Source of the DNA: JAAYJT01 sp037446395
GTDB taxonomy: Bacteria > Bacteroidota > Bacteroidia > Bacteroidales > JAAYJT01
Direction of reading: 5' to 3'
DNA length: 64,000 nt
Assembly (NCBI GenBank): GCA_037446395.1
Contig: JBBIIP010000004.1
Location: 62,001-126,000, forward strand
The translations under genes were made by a program, and so were the position numbers. Positions 55,081 to 63,163 of this stretch are shown here, one piece after another. The notes beneath the pieces were generated by a model. That model searched no databases. It had not been told where the DNA came from and saw only the letters and a program-made list of their open reading frames with translations. Position 1 is the stretch's first letter. Every line of letters starts with the position of its first letter.

Positions 55081-56106
55081 TTATTCTCTGGATGCTTCAA
55101 TGAAAGCGTTTAAGTTCTCTGTGCTTACACCCGGTGGCATGCCTCCGCCGCAGGATAATAGCAGGCGTGTATGGTCAGGAGTTTCGGCCAGCAATTTTTT
55201 CACAGCCTCAGCCACATCTTTTGGTGTGCCGGCAGCCAGCACATCGCGTGGCGGGATATTTCCCAGAATTGTCATTTCCCCATTTGTAACGTTTATCAGA
55301 TCCTTCACGCTCATGTGGGTTCCGGGATTAAACAGGTTGACGCCCATCTTCGGATAGTGTTTTACCGATACGGTGCAATCTGCGTCATTATGAAACAACT
55401 TTACAGAGGCCTTGACATTATAAATTTCCTTCAAATAAGGGAATCCGAACTCAAGAAATTCATCTTCCCCTAAAAATCCGACAATATCGTCAAGCATGAG
55501 CATTCCGTCAATGGTTGGAATAACATCAGCCTGTAATTTGTGCCAGGCTACAAGAAAATCCGTTATTATCCGTAATAGCTTGTGAACCATATCGGGTTCC
55601 ATCATCATCATGGTCATCAATTCAGTGGTTCCCATCAGAAAGGATGCCACATTCAGGGGGCCGCGTGAAACTGAAAAACGAATTTTATAACCTGCTTCTT
55701 CAATAGAAGGCCTCGCCAGCAATAGCCTGTTGAGCATAAAAGGCAGCAAGCCGTCAGTTTCAGGATTTGGTTGTTTAAGTTTAGAAATATCTTCGCTGTT
55801 GTGGATTACCTTTTCGGCAAAAGGAAATTCGTTTTTCCAGAAAATGGATTTGGCTCCAAAGGCTGAGGGTTCCGTACACATTCCAAATTCGCTCCAGAAC
55901 CCGGGAAGGAAAATTACGTCCGGAAATGTCTTCACGGCCATCAGATTGGCTTTTAGCCACAGCTCATCGTTCGAAAAATAATCCAAAATTTTGATCCCAT
56001 ACCAATTGGGAAGCCATGGACTATCTATGATGAAACCTATCGGTATTGGGTGCAGTTTTTGGCCATTTACGATAGCTACGAGTTCTGCCCATTGTTTGTC
56101 TGTCAT
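55081..56106 (-). CDS. Uroporphyrinogen-decarboxylase-family methyltransferase (MtaA/CmuA-like)
   Basis: 341 aa, cytoplasmic, of the URO-D superfamily whose non-heme members are corrinoid-dependent methyltransferases. Usable landmarks: SRGPLNVASFLMGTTELM near 150, IDGMLMLDDIVGFLGEDEF near 201, VKLFHNDADC near 240, NLFNPGTHMS near 262, and LLLSCGGGMPPGVSTENL near the end. In MtaA/MtbA zinc is held by His-x-Cys and a distal Cys. Here the distal Cys and a His (in FHND) are present, but the Cys of His-x-Cys is replaced, with a Cys five residues after the His. Heme-synthesis URO-D function is unlikely given its neighbours. It heads the unit with CE12 and CE8 and is divergent from the corrinoid operon. 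Confidence 0.8.
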   Translation of the reverse strand: MTDKQWAELVAIVNGQKLHPIPIGFIIDSPWLPNWYGIKILDYFSNDELWLKANLMAVKTFPDVIFLPGFWSEFGMCTEPSAFGAKSIFWKNEFPFAEKVIHNSEDISKLKQPNPETDGLLPFMLNRLLLARPSIEEAGYKIRFSVSRGPLNVASFLMGTTELMTMMMMEPDMVHKLLRIITDFLVAWHKLQADVIPTIDGMLMLDDIVGFLGEDEFLEFGFPYLKEIYNVKASVKLFHNDADCTVSVKHYPKMGVNLFNPGTHMSVKDLINVTNGEMTILGNIPPRDVLAAGTPKDVAEAVKKLLAETPDHTRLLLSCGGGMPPGVSTENLNAFIEASRE

Positions 56107-56134
56107 AATGATAATGATGCTGGAATTGATGCCC

Positions 56135-56142
56135 CAAATTTA
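56135..56142 (-). promoter_or_regulatory. Possible -7 box for the URO-D-family gene
   Basis: TAAATTTG on the - strand, 29 bp before the ATG at 56106, fits TAnnTTTG. No TTTG at exactly 19 nt upstream, so only half of the promoter is supported. Confidence 0.42.
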
Positions 56143-56216
56143 AAAAGAATAAATATGTATTCAGCGACCAAACCAGTATTTAATAATGCCTTGTATGCCT
56201 GAAATCTTTTTCTGAC

Positions 56217-56224
56217 TATATTTG
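56217..56224 (+). promoter_or_regulatory. Possible -7 box for the corrinoid operon
   Basis: TATATTTG matches TAnnTTTG and lies 33 bp before ATG 56258. It overlaps the TTG (56222) that would extend the homocysteine methyltransferase frame, which argues for ATG 56258 as the start. Confidence 0.45.
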
Positions 56225-56257
56225 GAACTTCTTAACGGGCACCCAGCACCACTCACC

Positions 56258-57139
56258 ATGGAGTCAATTACATCACGAATAAAGTCAGGAAGAATTCTGG
56301 TTTCCGATGGAGCCTGGGGCACTTTTATACATAGGAAAGGTCTTGCTCCCGGAGAATGTCCTGAGCAATGGAATCTTTCCCGTCCGGACGATGTATTTGA
56401 GATTGCAAAAAGCTACATTGATGCGGGTGCTGATATGATTGAAACAAACAGTTTTGGCGCCAACATATTCAAACTATCGGCCTTTGGGTTAGCCGGCAAG
56501 GCAGACGAAATCAATATTGCAGCGGCACAAATATCGAGGAAGGCTGCAGGGCTCAACCGCCATGTATTGGGGTCAATGGGTCCAACGGGAAAAATGATTG
56601 TAATGGGAGATGTTACTTATGAGGAGCTTTACGAGGCATATAAATTGCAGGCCATTGCCCTTGAACAGGGTGGTGCGGATGCCCTTGTGATTGAAACCAT
56701 GTTTGATTTAGACGAAGCCAAGGCCGCTGTAAAAGCCTGTGTTGAAAACATCAACAGCGAAGTGATCTGCACGATGATTTTTGAAAAATCGGGCGAGAAG
56801 ACATATCACACCATGATGGGGGTTACCCCGACCCAAATGGCCCATGAGTTGATTGCTGCGGGCGCTGATATTATTGGTGCAAATTGCGGCAATGGCATCC
56901 GTGATATGATTGGGATTGTTAAAGAAATCAGAATGGCAGATAAAAATATCCCTATACTCATACATGCCAATGCCGGTGCTCCCATCTATCAAAACGGGCA
57001 AACCATTTTTCCGGAAACACCAGAGCAAATGACAGAACTTATCAGGCCATTGATTGATGCAGGGGCAAATATCATCGGTGGTTGTTGTGGCACTACTCCT
57101 GAGCATATTAAGAGAATTGCACAACTGATAAGAATGTAG
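56258..57139 (+). CDS. Homocysteine S-methyltransferase-domain protein (MetH module 1 type)
   Basis: 293 aa, a stand-alone zinc-dependent S-methyltransferase domain. Zinc ligands Cys210 (GANCGNG), Cys276 and Cys277 (GGCCGTTPEH) are intact; DGAWGTFIHRKG near residue 17 and ETNSFGANIFKL near 62 are the homocysteine-binding strands. Such a domain takes a methyl group from methylcobalamin to homocysteine or another thiol. It leads an operon with a corrinoid protein and MetH-activation-like protein, so it could be the first part of a split cobalamin-dependent methionine synthase, or part of a wider demethylation system. Codons in frame after the TAG (57140-57256) still look protein-like. Confidence 0.88.
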   Translation: MESITSRIKSGRILVSDGAWGTFIHRKGLAPGECPEQWNLSRPDDVFEIAKSYIDAGADMIETNSFGANIFKLSAFGLAGKADEINIAAAQISRKAAGLNRHVLGSMGPTGKMIVMGDVTYEELYEAYKLQAIALEQGGADALVIETMFDLDEAKAAVKACVENINSEVICTMIFEKSGEKTYHTMMGVTPTQMAHELIAAGADIIGANCGNGIRDMIGIVKEIRMADKNIPILIHANAGAPIYQNGQTIFPETPEQMTELIRPLIDAGANIIGGCCGTTPEHIKRIAQLIRM

Positions 57140-57312
57140 ATTTTTTTTATTTTTGACAGAGAATCAGCCGTTAGGAATGTTAGAATTATCAATGCTTTTG
57201 GCGAGGACAACCTGCAGGAGGAAGGAAGCAGAATTGCAAAAATCCTGATGACCTAATAATCATACGCTTCTGTTTAACAGCACCACGACCAAAGAATAAT
57301 CTCATCAGAATT
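57140..57312 (+). other. Gap between methyltransferase and corrinoid-protein genes
   Basis: 173 bp. In the same frame as the upstream gene, 38 codons after the stop are open (57140-57253, then TAA) and read as a plausible protein end (VRNVRIINAFGEDNLQEEG). No start codon or ribosome-binding site of note. This may be the remnant of a longer protein or chance. No riboswitch-like structure is apparent to me. Confidence 0.3.
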
Positions 57313-57987
57313 ATGGACAACACTGAACTATTACTGAAACTTCTTGAATGCGTTGAATACGGGAAAGTCAACAAAGATGCCCCCTACCCTCCGAACATGA
57401 AAGGGATGGATGGGGCTGATGAGTTGACCAAAATGGCTCTGGAACAGGGTATTGAACCTTCTGAAATCCTCAATAACGCCCTCATCAAAGCAATGGAACG
57501 AGTAGGACAAAAGTTTTCGGAAAAAAAAATCTTTGTGCCTCAAATGCTGATTTCTGCCAAGGCCATGACGGCTGCCATGCTACATCTGAAGCCTTTTTTT
57601 AAGTCGGGTGCAGTGAAACGGAAAGGAAAATTTATCATCGGAACAGTTGCCGGCGACCTGCACGATATCGGCAAAAACCTGGTTGCCATGATTGTTGAAG
57701 GAGCGGGTTACGAAGTGATTGATTTGGGCGTTGATGTGAATGCCCAGAAATTCATTCAAGCCATCCGGGAAAACACAGATGCTGTGGTTGGTTTATCTGC
57801 ATTGCTCACAACCACGATGGACAACATGAGAGATATTGTGCGCGACATCAAGCATGAATTTCCTTCATCCTGTTTGATAATTGGTGGTGCACCCGTTAAC
57901 GAAGAGTTCAGGCTGAAGATCGGAGCCGATGGATATGCTCCTGACCCCCAACAGGCGGTAGTGTTGATCAACTCCCTGGTTGCATGA
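57313..57987 (+). CDS. Corrinoid-binding methyl carrier protein (MtaC/MtbC type)
   Basis: 224-aa methyl-shuttle protein. An N-terminal helical cap domain (residues 1-95) is followed by a Rossmann-like cobalamin domain with the base-off ligand His117 in GDLHDIGKNLV, the nucleotide-tail Ser in GLSALLTTTM (near 160) and IIGGAPV near 189. It matches the size of the corrinoid proteins of methylotrophic methanogens and acetogens and of the B12 module of MetH. It would carry methyl between the URO-D-type or other methyl donor enzyme, the homocysteine methyltransferase and the methyltetrahydrofolate methyltransferase in this cluster. Confidence 0.94.
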   Translation: MDNTELLLKLLECVEYGKVNKDAPYPPNMKGMDGADELTKMALEQGIEPSEILNNALIKAMERVGQKFSEKKIFVPQMLISAKAMTAAMLHLKPFFKSGAVKRKGKFIIGTVAGDLHDIGKNLVAMIVEGAGYEVIDLGVDVNAQKFIQAIRENTDAVVGLSALLTTTMDNMRDIVRDIKHEFPSSCLIIGGAPVNEEFRLKIGADGYAPDPQQAVVLINSLVA

Positions 57988-58046
57988 TTTTCGTTGTTTC
58001 GAAGCCATTCAAGATTGATTCGGTTTAAAATCGAAAAAATAATTCA

Positions 58047-58742
58047 GTGCCAACACAAATCAGCTATCTGTCACCACCACCGGGTGTGCTGAACGTTCGG
58101 CAGGAAAATATCATTAAAGCCCTTAACATTCCGGAAGGCAACACTGATCATTACCTACTTGAAAAAATCCGGTCATTGACTGTGCAATCTCTTTCTATTT
58201 GCTCTCCATCAGCTTGTTACGCAATCCATAATCGCCCGGTGTTTGATATAAAAAAGGGTGATATGTTTATTGCTGAATATTGCTTTAACCTGGGCCGAAC
58301 GGTAACCTCTGACCTGGCAAAAAGTACCGGAATAGCATTTTTTATTGGCACATGTGGAGGCGAAGTTGAGAAATTTTCCAAACAATTAATGAAAACAGGT
58401 GAGTTGTTGGATGGCTTGATTGCCGACCTGATAGGGTCAGAAATCGCTGAAGATGTCGCAAGGTATGTTCATGAGGAGATTGCACGCCAAATGGCATTAC
58501 AGGGATTGAATACAACGAACAGATATAGCCCTGGATATTGCGGGTGGCCTGTGGCTGACCAACAGAAACTATTTGCAATGATGCCTGGAAGCAATTGTGG
58601 TGTTGTGCTAAACCAAGCCAGCCTGATGTTGCCCATCAAATCAGTGAGTGGTGTAGTAGGGATCGGAAAGAATGTAAGAAACAAGGATTATAGCTGCTCC
58701 AAATGTAAAGCGGCAGATTGCTTGCACCGAAGCAGCAGGTAA
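58047..58742 (+). CDS. MetH activation-domain-like corrinoid reactivation protein
   Basis: 231 aa from GTG 58047, the only reasonable start after the corrinoid gene. Related to the AdoMet-binding reactivation module of cobalamin-dependent methionine synthase: RYSPGYCGW (159-167) corresponds to the Arg-x-x-x-Gly-Tyr AdoMet site, followed by MLPIKSVSGVVGIG (193-207). The C-terminal cysteines Cys217, Cys220 and Cys225 (CSKCKAADC) could hold a metal or redox centre and are absent from the classical MetH domain. It would re-methylate cob(II)alamin of the neighbouring carrier. Its last 33 bp and the following 140 bp are duplicated at 62051. Confidence 0.85.
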   Translation: MPTQISYLSPPPGVLNVRQENIIKALNIPEGNTDHYLLEKIRSLTVQSLSICSPSACYAIHNRPVFDIKKGDMFIAEYCFNLGRTVTSDLAKSTGIAFFIGTCGGEVEKFSKQLMKTGELLDGLIADLIGSEIAEDVARYVHEEIARQMALQGLNTTNRYSPGYCGWPVADQQKLFAMMPGSNCGVVLNQASLMLPIKSVSGVVGIGKNVRNKDYSCSKCKAADCLHRSSR

Positions 58743-58884
58743 TTTAATCATTACCACAAACACTTAATAATCCTAAAGCCATGCAATATTTCTTACTCCC
58801 GATCTATTGAATTCTTCTACATTTATTACCTGGATATTCTGAATAATTTAACTCGATTTTCAAAACGGAAGCAGAGCGAATGTC
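58708..58884 (+). repeat. Left copy of a ~177-bp direct repeat
   Basis: Contains the last codons of the activation gene (AADCLHRSSR and stop) and 142 bp of following sequence. It aligns with 62051-62226 at an offset of 3343 bp with about a dozen mismatches and one single-base gap; bases 58724-58819 (96 bp) are identical to 62067-62162. The two copies bracket a block of genes unrelated to C1 metabolism. Confidence 0.93.
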
Positions 58885-59377
58885 ATAGCTGTACGTCACT
58901 CTAAAATGGCTCGACAAGTAAATGACACAACTTGACCCTCTGCTTTATATAGACATGTCACACCAACCGATACGCTAGCCAAACCTTGGCAAGGAGTGTG
59001 TCTGTCCTACCCACGCCCCCCTTTACCTCCCAAATACTCCCTGATAATCTGCTCCAACACTATATCACCTAATGGCTGAAAAGATAGCGCTCAACCATGA
59101 AAGCGGTAAAATCTATCGCTTGACCGGAATCATTTACACAACCAACCCGTGTGGCAAAATCCCCTACCCTCTGCAACATGACACGCAGGACTGTGAGCCC
59201 TTAGCTTGCAGGACTTACCCGGTCTTTTGCAGCCGTCCCTAATCTGCACGTAATGGGGTAATATGGTTTTAGCAATCTGGTTGTTTCCCTACCCACATAA
59301 GTGCTAATTGTGGGAAACTATTGTCAAATGAGATTGAAACCAAATAATCAAAGTGAAAATGCGAATACATTCTTTGA
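58885..59377. other. Gene-free stretch after the left repeat, probably decayed
   Basis: 493 bp with no intact gene. On the - strand a broken reading frame (about 58900-59080) reads as protein-like blocks interrupted by stops (VLEQIIREYLGGKGG, then DRHTPCQGLASVSVGV, then GQVVSFTC). I cannot name the ancestor. It may be what remains of an inserted gene. No RNA gene or terminator recognised. Confidence 0.35.
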
Positions 59378-59881
59378 CTATTGAAAAGCAACTCTTAATG
59401 AAATCATTGGAATTACCTTGCTCGACTTATTGATTTTCAGCTGACTAAAGCCTGACTGAAGTTGCAGGTTAAGAACTGAGCGATTGTGATCGCGCCATGC
59501 GAGATTGTTTATTTTCGCCACCCGCGAAGCGTCAATCATTGAAATTACACTTATGGTCGCCTGACCCAAAAAATAATAGGCGATTAGGTCATACGCTTCT
59601 TTTGATTCTGGCCCAAAATTCGTACCATAATAAGATATGAATGCAAACCAGGCAATGGAGCTTCCGAAAAAAATCGAGCCACGTGCGATTTCCCCACATG
59701 TTGCTTGCCCTAATCCAGGAATTATTAGCGAAAGAAGAGCAGCTGATTCTGGCTTATATGGATCCCCTTGCTGATAGATATAATCATGTCTGTCGTAAAT
59801 TTTCTTATTGATTCTGTATTGTGCCGTTGTTGAAGAAACCGTAAATATTTGAATTAATAAAAGCAACATACTAATCTTCAC
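59378..59881 (-). CDS. DUF5683-like small membrane protein
   Basis: 167 aa with a signal peptide (to TTAQ, about 20), a short charged segment, then ALLSLIIPGLGQATCGEIARG near 48, the PGLGQ motif of DUF5683-type proteins that are widespread in Bacteroidota, and two hydrophobic helices. The function of the family is not known. It is not related to the methyl-transfer genes on either side and belongs to the inserted block. Confidence 0.7.
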   Translation of the reverse strand: MKISMLLLLIQIFTVSSTTAQYRINKKIYDRHDYIYQQGDPYKPESAALLSLIIPGLGQATCGEIARGSIFFGSSIAWFAFISYYGTNFGPESKEAYDLIAYYFLGQATISVISMIDASRVAKINNLAWRDHNRSVLNLQLQSGFSQLKINKSSKVIPMISLRVAFQ

Positions 59882-59956
59882 ATAATTTATAAATTGTTAT
59901 CCTAAAATAAGATGCATTTATGTATAATGTTAAAGAAGAAACTTGAATCATGCAAT

Positions 59957-60322
59957 TCAGATTTCCGGATTGTGTGGGAGTCGCTTATTCTTTAGAAAAT
60001 GACCTAAAAAATTAATCGTACCGGCCAAAAAAAATGGGGCAGCTACTATTAGTATGCCTTTGTTGTTTCCAAAGCCATTAAAGGCAAGCGTAAGCAGAAG
60101 AGCGGTCGCACAAAAGGTAAAACCAAGAGCAAGATCATTTTTCCAGAAGATAAAAAGAAGAGCCAGGATAAGAAACGATGGCAGGTTATGCATAAAAAAG
60201 CAAGTCAGCATTTCACCCAGTGGACTTCCTGCTTCAAAACAATCTAAGGAGAATACTAGCATGAACAGGATTGCGCCGATTCCAATTGACCGGGGAATCC
60301 AAAAGACGATTTTTTTTAACAT
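59957..60322 (-). CDS. Small four-helix membrane protein, unknown function
   Basis: 121 aa, mostly hydrophobic with four predicted membrane helices (about residues 12-28, 46-62, 67-83, 89-108) and a basic C-terminus (FLKNKRLPHNPEI). It begins MLKKIVFWIPRSIGIGAILFML, a start common to a family of small uncharacterised membrane proteins. It is in the inserted block, 75 bp upstream (in transcription) of the DUF5683-like gene. No role can be given. Confidence 0.65.
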   Translation of the reverse strand: MLKKIVFWIPRSIGIGAILFMLVFSLDCFEAGSPLGEMLTCFFMHNLPSFLILALLFIFWKNDLALGFTFCATALLLTLAFNGFGNNKGILIVAAPFFLAGTINFLGHFLKNKRLPHNPEI

Positions 60323-60907
60323 GACATTTCTACTTTTAGGTTCGCAATAAAATGAATTTATGAGCTAATCGAAGAACTACGCTTTAATATTAAATTACTC
60401 TACCCTCAATCAAATAACCACTTTTAAGGCACATTTTATGTATTGAAGCCCGTATCGCAAACTTTTTTCAAAGTAAGTGGTTATTGATTTGGGTGTCGTT
60501 ACAACCCCTGAATTCCGAAATAATTTCTTCACATTTCCGAGCATGCCTTATAAAATTAGCAACATAGTTTATAAATTGATATTCAACGCAATACAATATA
60601 CCAGCCGAAATTGCGAAAGATGTATATTTTTCATAATCATGGAGTTTTCGGATAATTCTGCTATACTTTGGCCATCTTCAAGGGCCATCCGGGTTTAAAC
60701 TGATATTTTCCATGATTCGATACAGAACTGCTGACTAAAATGGCATCAAATCTTGTGGCGACCCCGGTGGAGCCACTCAAATCCCAGAATTGGTATCGTT
60801 CAGTGTTTACCATGCCCTCTTTGAAGCTAAAACAGATTGCTGGTGAGCTGAAAAACCATTAGGAGGATGAAAAGTTTGGTCAGAGTATGTGCAGATTTTA
60901 TCACGTG
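60323..60907. other. 585-bp region with a broken reading frame and an inverted repeat
   Basis: Contains the short - strand frame listed at 60661 and its possible continuation in another frame (about 60470-60680, reading RIIRKLHDYEKYTSF and VEYQFINYVANFIRHARKC), so probably a frameshifted old gene. An 11-bp inverted repeat pairs 60413-60423 with 60475-60485 across a 51-nt loop. No RNA gene seen. Confidence 0.35.
60661..60813 (-). pseudogene. Short protein-like frame, probable remnant
   Basis: ATG at 60813 opens 50 codons (begins MVNTERYQFWDLSG; includes GKYQFKPGWPL) ending at a TAG. A shift of frame just before the stop leads to another 70 stop-free codons with convincing composition. The arrangement suggests a gene of at least 120 residues broken by a frameshift. 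I do not recognise it. Confidence 0.35.
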
Positions 60908-61708
60908 CTACCTGGTTAGTTCAATGAACTTGACATCTTCCCATAAGCTTTTGAAATCTTCGTCAGTTTTCGCATGCTGTTTAAACCTGGGGTTTAATTC
61001 AATGGCATGTTTCAGATCAGCGATTGCATTGGCTTTATCACCTTTAAGGCAGTAAATGCAAGCGCGGTTGTATATGGCATTAGGGTTATTGGGTTCACGT
61101 ATAAGACTTCTATTCAAAGTCGAAATTGCCAGATCAAATTTTCCCTGTTTTGTAAGCGCTGACGCCTTCATCCCAAAAACATCTGTTCGGGAAGGATTCA
61201 ACTCCAATGCCTTGTCGAACGAATCACATGCTTCGGGGTATCTTTCGAGACCAAATAAAATCTGCCCTCTACCAATCCAGTTTTCATCGTCCTGTGGATG
61301 CCGTTTCAAAAGTATCTCCTGGTTTTTCAATGCCTCCTCGTTCATACCATGCTCCGCCTGTATGAAGACCTTAAAGAACAGTATAGCATCATTCGAAGGA
61401 TACACCAGAGCCAGTGAGTCGAGCATTAAAATGGCATCCACTTCGCCCGAAGGACTTCTTTTCATATTGGCGATCAACCACCATTGAACTGCTTCCTTAT
61501 TATAGGAATGGGTGGCCATGATACCTGTGAGAATTTTTGATGCCTCAACTTTTTTACCCTCTTTGACTAAAGTTTGCGCTTTCTGAATTTTGTATTTTAA
61601 TGAATCACCGGAAGACGGTTCCGCCTGGCCAGGAACATTTTGTGCAACCATTCTCAAGCTGAGAACGACAGGTACAAGAAATCCAATAATGTAAATCAGC
61701 TTTTTCAT
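60908..61708 (-). CDS. Exported tetratricopeptide-repeat protein
   Basis: 266 aa from ATG 61708 (TTG 61714 rejected). Signal peptide to VAQ near residue 23, then about five TPR units; the clearest are WIGRGQILFGLERYPEACDSFDKALELNP and YNRACIYCLKGDKANAIADLKHAIELNP (each read in part). Periplasmic scaffold of unknown partner. It is the outermost gene of the inserted block. Confidence 0.8.
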   Translation of the reverse strand: MKKLIYIIGFLVPVVLSLRMVAQNVPGQAEPSSGDSLKYKIQKAQTLVKEGKKVEASKILTGIMATHSYNKEAVQWWLIANMKRSPSGEVDAILMLDSLALVYPSNDAILFFKVFIQAEHGMNEEALKNQEILLKRHPQDDENWIGRGQILFGLERYPEACDSFDKALELNPSRTDVFGMKASALTKQGKFDLAISTLNRSLIREPNNPNAIYNRACIYCLKGDKANAIADLKHAIELNPRFKQHAKTDEDFKSLWEDVKFIELTR

Positions 61709-62290
61709 TTGCAAATGTTTTAGTTAATAAATTTTGAAAATTCACGATAATCAAAGCCAATTGAATATGGCAAATAAAGAATGCTCAGTTAAATGGTTTC
61801 ATGATGTGCCTTATTTTGAAAATGTATCATAAATCCATTATTATATCAATGTTTTGCCAGGAATCGTAGAGCCTTATGGCAATCAGTTTCTCCTAGAAGT
61901 GTTAACAATTGTTTGAGAAACACCAGGCTAATCTCATTCTGGTAATTTTGATTGGATTTAGAGCTGTAAAATTACAAAATATAATCATGAATATCAAATA
62001 ATTTCGCATAAATATTATATTTAAGATGTTTTTTAGCCATTCCGTACGCCAAGCGGCAAATTGCTGGCACCGAAGCAGCAGGTAATTTAATCATTACCAC
62101 AAACACTTAATAATCCTAAAGCCATGCAATATTTCTTACTCCCGATCTATTGAATTCTTCTATATTTGTTTTCTGGATTTTCTGAATATTTTAACTCGCT
62201 GTCAAAACGGAAGTAGAGCGGATGTCCTAAATAAACCGAATTCAATGAGCTACAATTTTGCGAATAGATGTCATACAAAAATTCAATAAA
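61709..62290. other. Gene-free stretch holding the right repeat copy
   Basis: 582 bp. The part up to about 62040 is AT-rich with no gene; the right copy of the direct repeat follows, then 64 bp up to the methyltransferase start. In the repeat the end of the activation gene is still readable (AANCWHRSSR then stop), but no upstream coding sequence accompanies it. The promoter for the last two genes, if separate, must lie here; I see no full consensus. Confidence 0.5.
62051..62226 (+). repeat. Right copy of the ~177-bp direct repeat
   Basis: Matches 58708-58884, including a 96-bp identical core (62067-62162). It carries an orphan 3' end of the activation gene, 65 bp before the methyltetrahydrofolate methyltransferase gene. 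The natural reading is that the activation gene was once followed directly by this methyltransferase. Confidence 0.93.
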
Positions 62291-63130
62291 ATGAGAACGA
62301 TTCTAAGAGGAAAGACAAAGGAGGTGGTGATAGATACCCTGGGGCCGGTAGTTATTATTGGTGAAAGTATCAATCCGACACGAAGAAAGCGGCTGGTGGA
62401 AACCTTACAGGTTGAGAATTTCGACTATCTGCTTGAGCTGGCAGAAAATCAAATGAAGGCCATGGCTGATGTTCTTGACGTAAATGTGGGTTTTCCGGGG
62501 GTGGATGATGCAAAATTGCTTCCTGAAGCGGTTATTAAGATTCAGGAGAAATTCGACATTCCACTTTGTCTTGATTCTCCAAATGCAAAAGCCATTGAAG
62601 CTGCCCTAAAAGTTATCCAGGGAAAATGCCTGATCAATTCGGTGAACGGAAAGGAGGAGTCGTTGAATGCGATACTACCCCTGGCCAGAGAATATAATGC
62701 CGCGGTTATCGGACTTGTCATGGATGATGAGGGAATCACCCACGACCCGAATAAGCGGCTGGCAATTGCAGAAAAGATTCTCAATCGAGCATTACAGGCA
62801 GGCCTCAATGAGGAAGATGTTATAATCGATCCGCTTGCGATGGCGGTGAGTGCCGACCCTCAGGCATGTCTTGTGACACTTGAAACCGTCAGGCTTGTTC
62901 GCAATAAACTCGGCCTCAACATAACCATGGGGTCGAGTAATATTTCGTTCGGGCTTCCAAACCGGGAAGTACTCAATGCAGCTTTTATGGCATTATCTGT
63001 TTATCATGGCCTCACGTGCCCTATTGCCAATCCTGAAAAGATTGTTGGCGCAGTAAGGGCGGTTGACCTGGTACTGGCAAGAGATGATTATGCCTTGCGG
63101 TTTGTGGAACACTTTCAAAGCGGGGCTTAG
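62291..63130 (+). CDS. Methyltetrahydrofolate:corrinoid methyltransferase (pterin-binding, AcsE/MtgA/MetH-module type)
   Basis: 279 aa from ATG 62291; the TTG 62258 would add 11 poorly conserved residues. TIM-barrel pterin-binding domain: GESINPTRRK near residue 24, MADVLDVNVGFPGVDDA near 58, CLDSPNAKAIEAALKV near 93, LINSVNGKEES near 114, and MGSSNISFGLPNR near 213. It moves a methyl group between the corrinoid protein and tetrahydrofolate; direction depends on the pathway (demethylation and methionine synthesis run opposite ways). The reductase gene follows 33 bp later, which places the product or substrate, 5-methyl-THF, directly at the next enzyme. Confidence 0.92.
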   Translation: MRTILRGKTKEVVIDTLGPVVIIGESINPTRRKRLVETLQVENFDYLLELAENQMKAMADVLDVNVGFPGVDDAKLLPEAVIKIQEKFDIPLCLDSPNAKAIEAALKVIQGKCLINSVNGKEESLNAILPLAREYNAAVIGLVMDDEGITHDPNKRLAIAEKILNRALQAGLNEEDVIIDPLAMAVSADPQACLVTLETVRLVRNKLGLNITMGSSNISFGLPNREVLNAAFMALSVYHGLTCPIANPEKIVGAVRAVDLVLARDDYALRFVEHFQSGA

Positions 63131-63163
63131 AAAATATATTTCCTGAAACAGAACATTACAGCT

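Noticed and set aside
55081..56106. True uroporphyrinogen decarboxylase (heme synthesis)
   Set aside because: The N-terminal porphyrin-binding motif of HemE is missing and the gene neighbours are esterases and corrinoid methyltransferases.
57137..57139. In-frame TAG in a corrinoid-cluster gene as possible pyrrolysine codon
   Set aside because: The protein is complete by homology with homocysteine methyltransferase domains at this point, the family does not use pyrrolysine, and no pyl genes are in the window.
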